Below, one piece after another: positions 51,101 to 59,709 of a stretch of 64,000 nucleotides of DNA. The translations under genes were made by a program, and so were the position numbers. The stretch is from BOG-908 sp965198855 (GTDB lineage Bacteria > Pseudomonadota > Alphaproteobacteria > Acetobacterales > Acetobacteraceae): assembly GCA_965198855.1 (NCBI GenBank), contig CBDAPZ010000001.1:2418001-2482000 (forward strand), written 5' to 3'. Numbering within the stretch: position 1 is the first letter of the stretch; each line of letters starts with the position of its first letter. The notes beneath the pieces are model-generated. The model did not search any database and was not told the origin of the DNA. It worked only from the letters and a program-made list of their open reading frames with translations.

Positions 51101-52208
51101 TGGCGGGGAAATCGGCACGCTGCACCAGGCCGAGCTGCCGCAGCGCTGCGGGGCCGTTCGGCGCCACATGCTTTTCGATACCATAATTGAGCCAGTGCAG
51201 ATATGCGTCGCTGTCTGCGAGCACCGACTCGATTCCTTCAAGCTCGGCAGCCTCGCGATAGAAAACCGGATCGAATACCAGCTCGAACGAGATGGGGCTG
51301 AGGTTTGGAATGCCCGTTTCCAGAAAATGCCGTATGCATTGCAGCTTTGTGTGGAACACCACCGGCATGGCGTATGCGGCATAAGCGGCAAAATCGAAAA
51401 GCTTCAGGAAACTGTCGGAGTAAACCTTGTTTCGGACAAGCATGTCCGGCAGAGACGTATAGACGCCCGACGATTCAAGCTTTTTTTCGATGTCCGCAGG
51501 CAAGGGCTTCTTGCCGCCGAAAAAAAGCTCCGTGATGAAATCGGTGATTTCCATCCGGTAGGGCCGAGATTCGGACCTGCCCAGTTCAAGGTAATGCAGC
51601 TTGGCCTGCCAATCCAGGCGAAGCCTGTCGCTGATGTCACGATTGAGAAAACGGTAGTAGTCGGACGAGAAATCGGCCGGCAGTCCATTGCCGATCGCCT
51701 CATAATGCGCCAGTAGCGCATCGGAATTGGGGAAGTGGCCGGCCGCTTGCCCAGTGCGTTTCCAATGCTGCAATTCGCTGCAGCCTTCCTCTCCGCCGGG
51801 CATGTAGCGCTGCGCATAGAATTGCGGATCGAAATAGGTGGCAATCTCGAAGCTGCGTTCGAAGAGAATGCCTTCTCCGCAACCGCCAAGGATGACATCA
51901 GCTTCATCCTCGTCTCGGAAGAAAAAGCGATGCGGCTTGCCGTCGCAGAATTCCTTCGGTACCGCCGCGCGGAAGCCTACCTCGCTGGTCGGGTGGCCGG
52001 CACCCCCGACATCCTGCCGATGAGCCTTGCAGGAAAGACGCTCAACCAGTTGATCGTCGATATAGAGACCAAGCGTGATCGGCAGGCTTGGCGCCGCTTT
52101 GTCGTACGCCCAGCCATTGATGCCACACTCATCAATGTCATCGATGAAGCCCATAATTTGGCGGGCCTCGGAAAGGGCTGGATTGTCTTTGGCCAGCTTC
52201 GTAGACAT
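48114..52208 (-). CDS. Giant multidomain protein with two GT4 glycosyltransferase modules
   Basis: A 1,364-residue cytoplasmic-looking protein. Residues ~18-125 form a beta domain (GFIDDIDECGINGWAYDKAA, then DVGGAGHPTSEVGFRAAVP) seen at the start of some surface-glycan glycosyltransferases. Uncharacterised residues ~130-420 follow, then TPR-like repeats (~420-580). Two glycosyltransferase modules follow. The first has FYEIDDLMFDPEKFPASFES, LRLFYGTGTKAHNEDF and CKSEIKWLEAAMMGVPSVVT. The second has FFAPQSTGGATRVVIDN, HFHCIQRL, VHDGWWISDRQF and LAPSLWPESYGLVAREALAA. It is divergent from a full-length paralog. Confidence 0.85.
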   Translation of the reverse strand: MSTKLAKDNPALSEARQIMGFIDDIDECGINGWAYDKAAPSLPITLGLYIDDQLVERLSCKAHRQDVGGAGHPTSEVGFRAAVPKEFCDGKPHRFFFRDEDEADVILGGCGEGILFERSFEIATYFDPQFYAQRYMPGGEEGCSELQHWKRTGQAAGHFPNSDALLAHYEAIGNGLPADFSSDYYRFLNRDISDRLRLDWQAKLHYLELGRSESRPYRMEITDFITELFFGGKKPLPADIEKKLESSGVYTSLPDMLVRNKVYSDSFLKLFDFAAYAAYAMPVVFHTKLQCIRHFLETGIPNLSPISFELVFDPVFYREAAELEGIESVLADSDAYLHWLNYGIEKHVAPNGPAALRQLGLVQRADFPASFDHRLYRARNPDREELWFKTRWRVLAEVIDTGLAEGRPGCPLDDSTREIYRVAADRQALTRSFPSAKLLYEQVLAAYPDDTMSLRHYADCLLRLEEFFQASVVYKKTISVGRDNPWTHLNLTTCLLHLKQWTEAAQTIGRLADKRPGDWAIAQRTHEVVQQGFNALSDDATWLARNGFYDEARTRVGKACRLLTERLERETLVDLPPGPVKRVAIIADIGLPQCKFYRVTQKCEQLTAAGIGWQVFDYMNGTQDYINSCGTFDAAIFYRVPAIPSIVRAIEAARKAGQPTFYEIDDLMFDPEKFPASFESYGGQVSHDIYASLVTGAVTLRHALSICDFAIASTTALAARMAPLTLRGRAFVHRNGLGKTHERNFDPHEDLPGGELRLFYGTGTKAHNEDFTTELVPSLLKLFAKHGDGIRLVIMGYLTLPDSLAPYAHRITRLDPIWDIEQYWNVLRGMSINLAVLTPNDVADCKSEIKWLEAAMMGVPSVVTATATYKEVIRDNETGMLVTSSKQWFTAVDDLISSPGKRRSIGMRARAEVLKTYSMHSLSANIARIFEQAAGSEAAAAAKRRTRVLVVNVFFAPQSTGGATRVVIDNVQDLCDLAGDEFEFEIFTTTEGATEAYKPTTYRWQGIRVTGVTTPNEPDIEAKVTDNEMESAFEATIKRFAPDIIHFHCIQRLTTSLCSVAAQAGVPYFITVHDGWWISDRQFIVDELSNTRLYQFKDPLAELQSGNDASFRRMLVKQKCLKGAAKIFSVSEAFTKIYRDCGFDNVVTVENGLPPFRQVPRSISPDGRVRLAHIGGASFHKGFNLVTAVLSRGHYPNLRLVAVDLALESGTERSVFWGDTEVVFRAKVPQADVGELYADIDVLLAPSLWPESYGLVAREALAAGCWVVASDRGAIGQDVPPKAGFVIDVTSHDALAKVFQKMNDDPATYTRSPRVRLSLRTARDQAVELAGHYRSLGRIGPEERSSAKVVAMSRSGRAASSRGG

Positions 52209-52293
52209 GACCTGATTGCACCAGAGATAAGAGCTAATTTGGGTGCCATGCTACGCGACGACCAAGTGGTTTACAATCGCACGCTTTCGTAAA

Positions 52294-52422
52294 GGTAACC
52301 TGGTCAAACCCTACCTTGCGCCGGCATGTTCAGGGTGACCTCAAATTGACGACAGCAAACAGTGCATTGCTCGGCACCGCTCATGCGAATGCATGCAGCA
52401 CAGATTTCGAGGTCAGGTTACC
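52294..52422. promoter_or_regulatory. Divergent intergenic region with GGTAACCTG inverted repeat
   Basis: GGTAACCTG at 52294-52302 and its reverse complement CAGGTTACC at 52414-52422 bracket ~111 bases between the two giant glycosyltransferase genes. It could be a shared operator or a loop-forming site. The wider 341-base gap (52209-52549) shows no gene. Confidence 0.45.
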
Positions 52423-52549
52423 CGCTTTCTGTATGCAATCGGCTGTTACGTGCTAAGCTTTGGATGCCAGCGAACGTCTTCAATCTACAGTAGTAGGATG
52501 GGCGCCTTACTGCAACCCGAGAAAGTCTTGTCAGGATCATATTGCGCAC

Positions 52550-55500
52550 ATGAGCAGCGTTTCGGGCCCGGGCGATCGTAATCCGGACAATATTGTAGGT
52601 TTTATCGACTTCATCGATGAGAGCGGTTTGTCCGGCTGGGCATATAGCAAGGACAAGCCCAATCGTTCCATTTCCCTCAACCTGTGGATCGACGACAAGC
52701 TGGTCCTCAGGGTCGATTGCTCGTTGCCGCGCCCCGACGTCCAGAGCGCCAACCATCCCTCGGCCAATGTCGGCTTCTACGTGCCGCTCCCACGTGTGTA
52801 TTTCGATGGCGCAGCGCATAGCTATTCTCTGCGAACGGCACGCAAGGACCTCGTCTCCCTCGACATGGAAGACGGCATCATGCCGTTCAGAAGCTTTCGT
52901 TTCGCCCAGTATTTTGACGCCGAGTTCTACACCACCCTCTATACGCAGGTCGGGCAGATGGGCGTGCGCGACGCCTATCTGCACTGGTCCACCACGGGAA
53001 AGTCAGAGGGCCTGTTCCCAAATCCGGAAACCTACCTCGCGGATCTGGAGAAAAACAGCCACGACCTGCCGGTCGATTTCTCACCGGCGCTGTACCGCTT
53101 CCTAAACCAGGACATCGCAGGCCAGATTGCCTCGGAGTGGCAAGCGACCGTGCATTATCTGCAAAGCGGAAGGGCAGAACGTAGGCCCTATAGCTTTGCG
53201 GAAAATGCCTTCGTCACCGATGTGTATTTCGGCGGCCAAGCGCCGCCGCGCGCCGACATCGAAGCTTTCGTCTCCGCACACGGCAGCACCTTGTATGCCT
53301 CGCTCGCCGACCTTCTGTCGCGTAACGGCATCATCTCCGACGCCTTCCTCGAATATCTCAATGTTTCCGATTACGTCACGGATAATCCCGAAGCCGCTTT
53401 ACAGACGCGCCTGCAATGCATCCGCCATTTCGTCGAGATCGGCCTCGCAGCCTGCAAGCCGCTCTCGTTTGACATGTGTTTCGACCAGGCTTTCGTCGCC
53501 GAGTTGGACCAGAGCTACGCAATCCTGCCTGCCTCAGAAGCGTATCGCCAGTGGATAAATAAAGGTATCGGCGCCCGCCTGCCGCCCAATGGTGCGGCTT
53601 TCCTGCGCAATCTCGGCCTGAGCGATGTTACACGTTTTCCACCAGATTTCGACGCCGATCTTTATATGGCTCGAAACCCCGACGCACCTGCCGCCCTGCG
53701 CTCGCGTTGGGCCGCCTTGCGCCACTGTGTCGAAGCCGGACTGGCAGAAGGCCGGCAAGGCTGCCCGATCAATGCCGGCACTTGCGACATCTACCGCGCG
53801 GCGGCCGACCGGCTGGCCGTCGCCGAACGTCTGTCCAGCGCCCGCACGCTCTATGAAACCCTGCTCTCCGAGCAACCCCATCACGCGGTCGGCAGCCGCC
53901 ATTACGGCGACTGCCTGCTACGCCAGAACGAACCTTTTCTCGCAGCAGGGGTCTATGAGAGAACCATTGCCGACGGCAACGACAATGTATGGACCCACCT
54001 CAATCTCACAACCTGCTACATCACACTGAAGCGTTGGCCGGAGGCCTGCCGCAGCATCGAACGCATCGGCCGCCTGCGCCCCGGCGACCGTTTCATCCAG
54101 CGCCGCCATCGCGATGTGATGCAACAGGCCTATTCAGCCATGCTCACTGAAGCAAACTGGCTCGGTGCGAACCGCTTCTACCAGCAGGCGCGCGAAATGG
54201 TGGCGACTGCGTGCCGTATCCTCTCCGCCCCGCTCGCCGCCACCCTCGCGCAACCCAGTCGTGCGAAGGCATCCATCCGATTCGTTCTGATCGTTGCCGA
54301 TCTTGGATTGCCGCAATGCAAGTTCTACCGTGTCGACCAAAAGACAGAGCAGCTCGATGCCGCGGGCATCGCCTGGAAGGTCGTCAACTACCTCAGCGAC
54401 ATCACGACCGCTATTCGTGAGTGCATCGCCTTGGATGCGGTGATCTTCTACCGCGTTCCGGCCTCTGCGGACGTGCTCTGGTCGCTGACCATGCTGCGCC
54501 GCGCAGAGATCCCGATCTTCTTCGAGATCGACGATCTGATGTTCGACGAGAATTACTTCCCGCCGAGTTTCGAGAGTTATGCCGGCCAGATCACGCATGA
54601 TCTCTATGTCAGCCTGGTTCTCGCAACCTCCACCTTCCAGGCCTGCATGGCCGCCTGCGACTACGCCATCGCCTCCACGCCGGCTTTGGCAGCGGCGATG
54701 GAGCCGCGTGTGCTCAGTGGCAGTGCCTTCGTCCATCGCAACGCGCTCGGCCACGCGCATGAACGCAGCTATGATGAGCCTTCGCAGCATCGCGACCGGA
54801 GCAAGGTGCGTATCTTCTACGGCACCGGCACCAAGGCCCATAACGAGGATTTCGAATCGAACCTCGCCGGGCCGCTGGCGCGGCTGCTGCGCGAACGGGG
54901 CGACACGATCGAGCTGATCCTCATGGGATATCTCGTGCTGCCGCGCGTGTTGCGGCCCTTCATGAGCCAGATCGTCTTGCAGGCGCCGGTGTGGGATCTG
55001 CGATCCTACTGGAACGTCGTGCGTGAAATGGATATCTCCATCGCGGTTCTCGATCGCGGCCTGATCGCGGACTGCAAGAGCGAGATCAAATGGCTTGAAG
55101 CGGCAATGCTGGCCGTGCCCTCCGTGGTGACCGCCACCAAAACCTATGCGGAGATCATCCGGGACGGAGAGACGGGGCTTCTGGTGGAGGATTCGTCAGG
55201 CTGGTATACGCAACTCAATGCATTGGTGGCCGATCGTGCCAAGCGCCGCACGATCGGCGAAGCGGCCCGTAAAGTGGCGCTCGAGCGCTACGCCACCCCT
55301 GCCATGTCCGCCAATCTGACCGCCATGCTTGAAGCGGTGACCGAACTGCCGGCACGCCGGCGCAAGAAGGTGCTGCTCGTCAATGTGTTCTTTGCGCCGC
55401 AATCGATCGGCGGCGCCACGCGCGTGGTGATCGACAATTTGCGAGACATGCTGAAGAACCATACCGACGAGGTCGAGTTGCAGGTGTTCTGCACCTTCGA

Positions 55501-56608
55501 AGGCGGAGCCGAGGCCTATCTCCCGCTGATCTATGCCTTCGAAGGCGTGCGCGTGACTGCTATCCCGACGCCGCTCGATCCCGACATAGACAGTAAGCTG
55601 ACGGATGAGCGGATGGCAGAGTGTTTCGAAGCCGTCATCGACCGTTTTCAGCCGGATATCGTGCATTTTCATTGTATCCAGCGCATCACCTTGAGCGCCT
55701 GCGACGTGCTGCGGCGCAAATCGATCCCCTACATCGTCACCGTTCACGATGGCTGGTGGATTTCCGATAAACAGTTCCTGATCGACGATTTCGGCGTGTC
55801 GCAGCGCTACGACTATGCCGATCCGTTGCGCGAGCTCGGGCGTGGCGATGGGCGACGGCTCGAGCGGATGAAGATGAAACAGACCTACCTGCAAGGTGCG
55901 ATGCAGGTGCTGGCTGTGTCGGACTCGTTTACCGGGATCTACCGGGAATGCGGCTTCGAGAAAATGGTCACCGTCGCGAACGGCGTCTCCCAGCTCGAAA
56001 TCCTGCCGCGTGTGCCTTCACCAGATGGCCGCGTGCGAATGGCGCATATCGGCGGCGCCAGCCTGCACAAAGGCTACAACCTCGTTCGGGCCGCCTTGTT
56101 CAGGGGCGACTTTCCGAATTTGCATCTGACGGTGATCGACCATGCCATGTCACATGGCGAGCGGCGCTTCGCGATCTGGGGCAAGACGCCCGTTGTACTG
56201 CGCGGCAAGTATCCACAATCGAACGTGGCGGAGCTCTACAGCCAGATCGATGTGGTGCTCACGCCTTCGGTCTGGCCGGAAAGCTACGGCCTTGTCGCGC
56301 GCGAAGCCACATTGTCCGGCTGCTGGGTGGTGGCGTCCGACCGCGGCGCCATTGGCGCGGATGTCGATCCGGAAAACGGCTTCGTCATCGACGTCGGCAG
56401 CCTGGATCCACTCCTGAAGGTGTTCGAGACGATAAATGCAGACCCGAAGAAATACCTGAGCCCCGCGCCGGCGGTGAAAGCCCTGCGCACCGCTGAGGAA
56501 CAGGCGGCCGAGATCGTTCAGGTCTACATGGGCAATTTCAAGGCCAAGGTGGCGGCAATCCCAGTCACCGAGGTCGTGCGCCCGATTGCGAGGCGAAAAC
56601 GCGCCTGA
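52550..56608 (+). CDS. Giant multidomain protein with two GT4 glycosyltransferase modules (paralog)
   Basis: About 1,352 residues from ATG 52550, which aligns with the paralog start (GFIDFIDESGLSGWAYSKDK); an open frame extends to 52460. The domain order is the same: beta domain, uncharacterised region, TPR-like repeats, then two GT4 modules. The first has FFEIDDLMFDENYFPPSFES, VRIFYGTGTKAHNEDFES and CKSEIKWLEAAMLAVPSVVT. The second has FFAPQSIGGATRVVIDN, VHDGWWISDKQFLIDD and LTPSVWPESYGLVAREATLS. Motifs match the paralog but overall similarity is moderate, so the duplication is old. Likely role: assembling a surface or protein-linked glycan. Confidence 0.85.
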   Translation: MSSVSGPGDRNPDNIVGFIDFIDESGLSGWAYSKDKPNRSISLNLWIDDKLVLRVDCSLPRPDVQSANHPSANVGFYVPLPRVYFDGAAHSYSLRTARKDLVSLDMEDGIMPFRSFRFAQYFDAEFYTTLYTQVGQMGVRDAYLHWSTTGKSEGLFPNPETYLADLEKNSHDLPVDFSPALYRFLNQDIAGQIASEWQATVHYLQSGRAERRPYSFAENAFVTDVYFGGQAPPRADIEAFVSAHGSTLYASLADLLSRNGIISDAFLEYLNVSDYVTDNPEAALQTRLQCIRHFVEIGLAACKPLSFDMCFDQAFVAELDQSYAILPASEAYRQWINKGIGARLPPNGAAFLRNLGLSDVTRFPPDFDADLYMARNPDAPAALRSRWAALRHCVEAGLAEGRQGCPINAGTCDIYRAAADRLAVAERLSSARTLYETLLSEQPHHAVGSRHYGDCLLRQNEPFLAAGVYERTIADGNDNVWTHLNLTTCYITLKRWPEACRSIERIGRLRPGDRFIQRRHRDVMQQAYSAMLTEANWLGANRFYQQAREMVATACRILSAPLAATLAQPSRAKASIRFVLIVADLGLPQCKFYRVDQKTEQLDAAGIAWKVVNYLSDITTAIRECIALDAVIFYRVPASADVLWSLTMLRRAEIPIFFEIDDLMFDENYFPPSFESYAGQITHDLYVSLVLATSTFQACMAACDYAIASTPALAAAMEPRVLSGSAFVHRNALGHAHERSYDEPSQHRDRSKVRIFYGTGTKAHNEDFESNLAGPLARLLRERGDTIELILMGYLVLPRVLRPFMSQIVLQAPVWDLRSYWNVVREMDISIAVLDRGLIADCKSEIKWLEAAMLAVPSVVTATKTYAEIIRDGETGLLVEDSSGWYTQLNALVADRAKRRTIGEAARKVALERYATPAMSANLTAMLEAVTELPARRRKKVLLVNVFFAPQSIGGATRVVIDNLRDMLKNHTDEVELQVFCTFEGGAEAYLPLIYAFEGVRVTAIPTPLDPDIDSKLTDERMAECFEAVIDRFQPDIVHFHCIQRITLSACDVLRRKSIPYIVTVHDGWWISDKQFLIDDFGVSQRYDYADPLRELGRGDGRRLERMKMKQTYLQGAMQVLAVSDSFTGIYRECGFEKMVTVANGVSQLEILPRVPSPDGRVRMAHIGGASLHKGYNLVRAALFRGDFPNLHLTVIDHAMSHGERRFAIWGKTPVVLRGKYPQSNVAELYSQIDVVLTPSVWPESYGLVAREATLSGCWVVASDRGAIGADVDPENGFVIDVGSLDPLLKVFETINADPKKYLSPAPAVKALRTAEEQAAEIVQVYMGNFKAKVAAIPVTEVVRPIARRKRA

Positions 56609-56701
56609 TCACATCCTGTTGGCGATGATCGCAGCTTCCGCCTTTGGCCGCGCATTGGTTCCTGCTACAGGCCGTTGCGGGCGACCAAGGGAGGAAAATC
56701 C

Positions 56702-57340
56702 ATGCGAGGTTCATCAACGGAAAAGCAGTTCGCCGAGTCGGCGGTGCGAGCACGCAATGCCGACATCGTCGACAAGCCGCAGCGCATACCACCGATGACG
56801 CCCGAAGAGTTCACGCCGAAAGTGCGCGAGATCACGGACAACTTGCAGAGGGCAGTCGGCATCGAGCCAAACGGAAAGGTGCCGGAGTTCGTCGCAACCT
56901 TCCTGCGCCACCCTGAGCTTCATCACACCCACACGGAACTTGCGCTGACTCTGATGCGCGGAACGCTCTCCACGCGTGATCGCGAACTTGCCGTGCTGCG
57001 TATCGGCTGGCTTTGCCAGGCGCCATTTGAATGGAATTCACATGTCACTGTCGGCAAGCGGCTGGCGGGGCTGACGACGGAGGACGTCGAGCGGGTGATG
57101 GTCGGCTCCTCCGCGCCGGAATGGAACGATGAGGATCGTGCCGTCTTGAAGGCTGTCGAAGAACTTCTCGATGACGCAATGATATCGGACGAGACGTGGG
57201 CGGCGCTCGCCCAGCGGCTGACCCATCAGCAATTGCTCGAGTTTCCGATATTGGTCGGGCAGTATCTGGGCGTCGCTTATCTGCAGAACTCGATACGGGC
57301 GGAACTGATGCCCGGCGATATCGGTCTGACGGCCCGCTAA
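56702..57340 (+). CDS. Carboxymuconolactone decarboxylase family protein
   Basis: A 212-residue AhpD-like helical protein. ATG 56702 follows GGAGG. The family core is TFLRHPELHHTHTELALTLM, STRDRELAVLRIGWLCQAPF, EWNSHV, and a second copy-like half (DDAMISDETWAALAQRL). The catalytic CxxC of AhpD is absent, so peroxidase activity is unlikely; a decarboxylase or unknown role is possible. A small acidic gene follows eight bases later. Confidence 0.88.
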   Translation: MRGSSTEKQFAESAVRARNADIVDKPQRIPPMTPEEFTPKVREITDNLQRAVGIEPNGKVPEFVATFLRHPELHHTHTELALTLMRGTLSTRDRELAVLRIGWLCQAPFEWNSHVTVGKRLAGLTTEDVERVMVGSSAPEWNDEDRAVLKAVEELLDDAMISDETWAALAQRLTHQQLLEFPILVGQYLGVAYLQNSIRAELMPGDIGLTAR

Positions 57341-57348
57341 ACCAGGAG

Positions 57349-57495
57349 ATGAGCTCATTGGATGATATCAAGGATGACGATCTTACTGAACTTGAAGAAA
57401 TACCAACCAAGAAAGAACCTTCGCAATCGCCGCCGCTGAAAGAGATCGGGCCGGAGAGCGAGGTGCGGGGAGGGCCTGAGGCGCCTTTGGATTGA
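57349..57495 (+). CDS. Small acidic hypothetical protein
   Basis: A 48-residue frame, MSSLDDIKDDDLTELEEIPT, then Lys/Pro/Ser-rich and ending GGPEAPLD. AGGAG directly abuts the ATG, so the TTG at 57358 may be the true start at better spacing. It follows the CMD-family gene closely and is likely cotranscribed. No family recognised; probably disordered. Confidence 0.45.
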   Translation: MSSLDDIKDDDLTELEEIPTKKEPSQSPPLKEIGPESEVRGGPEAPLD

Positions 57496-57499
57496 GCAA

Positions 57500-57568
57500 G
57501 CAAGATCTTCTTTTCTGAAAAAAAGAATCAAGAGACTTTTGCGTGGCTGTCGCGATTCTATCCAGCAA
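57500..57568 (+). repeat. CTTCTTTT-type repeat, forward
   Basis: AAGATCTTCTTTTCTGAAAA core with AGAGACTTTTGCGTGGCTGT and TCGCGATTCTATCC tail. Confidence 0.8.
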
Positions 57569-57581
57569 CGTACGCCAAAAC

Positions 57582-57625
57582 ATAAAAGTCTTTTTGTTCT
57601 TTTCTTCAGAAAAGAACTATTTCCT
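57582..57625 (-). repeat. CTTCTTTT-type repeat, inverted
   Basis: AAAAGTCTTTTTGTTCTTTT then CTTCAGAAAAGAAC, ending at the YceI stop. With the copy at 57500 it makes an inverted pair. Confidence 0.8.
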
Positions 57626-58251
57626 TACTGCTTCTCAAACGCCGCATTGATAGTAATCGTCACCTGATCGCCAATCAACGGCACATACTTGGTCACCCCG
57701 AAATCACTACGGTTCAGCGTGCCGGCAAGCTGGAAGCCCGCCGTCTCATGCTTGGACAGGATGTTCATGCCGGCACCCACGAAGGTGGCATGCAAGGTGA
57801 GCGGCTTGGTCACACCATGCAGCGTAAGCTGACCCATGACATCCGCATGGCCGTTGCCTGTGGGCGTCACCGAGGTCGAGCGGAAGCTCATCGTCGGGAA
57901 TTTCGTGGCATCGAGCCAGTCGGCCTCTTTCAGCTCCTCCGTCAGCTTCGGCACGGTGGTGGAGACGCTGGCGATCGGCACGCTGACGTTGATCGCCATG
58001 GTGGCGGGCGTCTTGGGGGTGAGAATCAGGCTGCCGGACGCGCCGGAGAAATTGCCCGAATAATAGGTGAAGCCCATGTGATCGACGCTGAACAGCACCT
58101 GTGTGTGGCCGGGCTCCACCTTGTAGGTGCCGGCGGGCACCTTGGATGGATCTTTCGTCGGCGCAGGCATGGCAGCCATCAGGAGTTGGGTGCAGGCAGG
58201 CAGAACCAGAACCGCGGCAGTGAGGGCGGGAAGGCTGAAGCGCTGCGTCAT
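57625..58251 (-). CDS. YceI family exported protein, probable lipoprotein
   Basis: A 208-residue protein from ATG 58251. The N-terminus (LPALTAAVLVLPACTQLLMA) has a possible lipobox LPAC. The mature lipocalin-like YceI barrel is complete: YKVEPGHTQVLFSVDHMGFT, GNFSGASGSLIL, WLDATKFPTMSFRST, LTLHGVTKPLTLHATFVGAG, FGVTKYVPLIGDQVTITI. YceI proteins bind polyisoprenoids or similar lipids in the periplasm. Longer upstream frames are open but lack a signal. Confidence 0.92.
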   Translation of the reverse strand: MTQRFSLPALTAAVLVLPACTQLLMAAMPAPTKDPSKVPAGTYKVEPGHTQVLFSVDHMGFTYYSGNFSGASGSLILTPKTPATMAINVSVPIASVSTTVPKLTEELKEADWLDATKFPTMSFRSTSVTPTGNGHADVMGQLTLHGVTKPLTLHATFVGAGMNILSKHETAGFQLAGTLNRSDFGVTKYVPLIGDQVTITINAAFEKQ

Positions 58252-58397
58252 CGTGGGTGATCCTTTGGTCGTGAGCCGCTGCCGGAGCTGCGGGAGACAA
58301 AGCAATGCCAGCCCCGATGCCTTGCTGCAACGCCGCAAGGATTTCCTGGCCGGACAGCCCTTCCCCAACCGGTGCGTGTTGCTTAACGTGGTCTGCC

Positions 58398-59651
58398 ATG
58401 GACGCGACCTCGCCTTCCTCCATAGCCTGTATTGCCGCCGCCGCCCGCAAGGCCGCCCGCGCGCTGGCCCGCATGGCGGCCGAGCAGCGCGCGGAAGGCC
58501 TGCGCGCAGCCGGCCGCGCCATTCAGCGCCATGCCGACAGGATTGAGGCGGCGAACCGTGAGGATCTGGCCAGCTCGCAGGCGGGCGCCGCGTTCCGCGA
58601 CCGACTGACGCTCACCCCGCCCCGCATCGCCGCCATGGCGCAGGGCCTGGCCGATATCGCCGGCCTGCCGGATCCGCTGGATCGCTCTCTGGGCGAATGG
58701 ACGAGGCCGAACGGCTTGCGGATACGCCGCGTCCCGGCGCCGATCGGCGTGATCGGGATGATCTATGAAAGCCGGCCAAATGTGGGGGCCGATGCTGCGG
58801 GCATCTGCCTGAAATCGGGCAATGCGGTGATCCTGCGGGGCGGGTCGGAGAGTTTTGCCAGCGCCGGCGCCATCCATGCGGCGGTGGCGGAAGGGTTACG
58901 CGAGGCCGGGGTGCCGGAGACTGCGGTGCAGATCGCGCCCAGCACTGACCGCGCTTTTGTCGCCGAGATGCTGGGCGCGGCCGGCTTGATTGATCTGATC
59001 ATACCGCGTGGTGGCAAATCGCTGGTGTTGCGCGTGCAGCAGGAGGCACGTGTGCCGGTGCTCGCGCATGCCGAGGGGCTTTGCCACAGCTATGTGCATG
59101 CGGCGGCCGACCATGAGATGGCCCGTCGGCTGGTGGCGAACGCCAAGATGCGTCGCACCGGCATTTGCGGCGCCACCGAGACGTTGCTGATCGATGCGGC
59201 GATCGCGCCTGTGTTGCTGCCTGCTCTGGTGGCCGATTTGACGGCTTTGGGCTGCGCGTTCCGCGCGGATGCCCGAGCCCGCGCGATCTGCCCTTCGCTG
59301 CCGGCCGCAAGCAAGGAGGATTTCGATACCGAATGGCTGGATGCGGTATTGTCGGTGGCTGTGGTGGATGGCGTGGACGCAGCCATTGCACATATTAGCC
59401 GGCACGGCAGTTCGCACACCGACGCGATCATCACCGAGGATGCAGACGCAGCAGGTGTATTTCTATCCGCAGTGGACAGCGCCGTTTCCATGTGGAACGC
59501 CTCGACGCAGTTTTGCGATGGCGGCGAGTTCGGTTTCGGTGCGGAGATCGGCATTGCGACCGGCCGTGTCCACGCCCGCGGCCCCGTCGGCCCCGAGCAA
59601 CTCACCTGTTTCCGCTACCAGGTTTTCGGTAGCGGCCAAACCCGCCCATAA
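58398..59651 (+). CDS. proA: Gamma-glutamyl phosphate reductase
   Basis: A 417-residue NADPH-dependent reductase of proline synthesis. ATG 58398 fits the family start. Motifs: RRVPAPIGVIGMIYESRPNV, CLKSGNAVILRGGSES, IIPRGGKSLVLRVQ and the catalytic Cys in MRRTGICGATETLLID; STQFCDGGEFGFGAEIGI near the C-terminus. proB is not adjacent. Confidence 0.95.
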   Translation: MDATSPSSIACIAAAARKAARALARMAAEQRAEGLRAAGRAIQRHADRIEAANREDLASSQAGAAFRDRLTLTPPRIAAMAQGLADIAGLPDPLDRSLGEWTRPNGLRIRRVPAPIGVIGMIYESRPNVGADAAGICLKSGNAVILRGGSESFASAGAIHAAVAEGLREAGVPETAVQIAPSTDRAFVAEMLGAAGLIDLIIPRGGKSLVLRVQQEARVPVLAHAEGLCHSYVHAAADHEMARRLVANAKMRRTGICGATETLLIDAAIAPVLLPALVADLTALGCAFRADARARAICPSLPAASKEDFDTEWLDAVLSVAVVDGVDAAIAHISRHGSSHTDAIITEDADAAGVFLSAVDSAVSMWNASTQFCDGGEFGFGAEIGIATGRVHARGPVGPEQLTCFRYQVFGSGQTRP

Positions 59652-59655
59652 TGCA

Positions 59656-59702
59656 GATAAAAGTTTTTTGCTTCTTTTTTTCAAAAAAGAAGATCCTTCC
59701 TT
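59656..59702 (-). repeat. CTTCTTTT-type repeat, inverted
   Basis: AAAGTTTTTTGCTTCTTTTT then TTCAAAAAAGAAGATCCTTCC, between proA and davA. Confidence 0.75.
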
Positions 59703-59709
59703 TCTCCCC

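Noticed and set aside
49908..51716. 602-residue open frame on the plus strand
   Set aside because: It is antisense to the giant glycosyltransferase gene, has no recognisable domain, and its composition (rich in His, Arg, Gly) is typical of a high-GC shadow frame.
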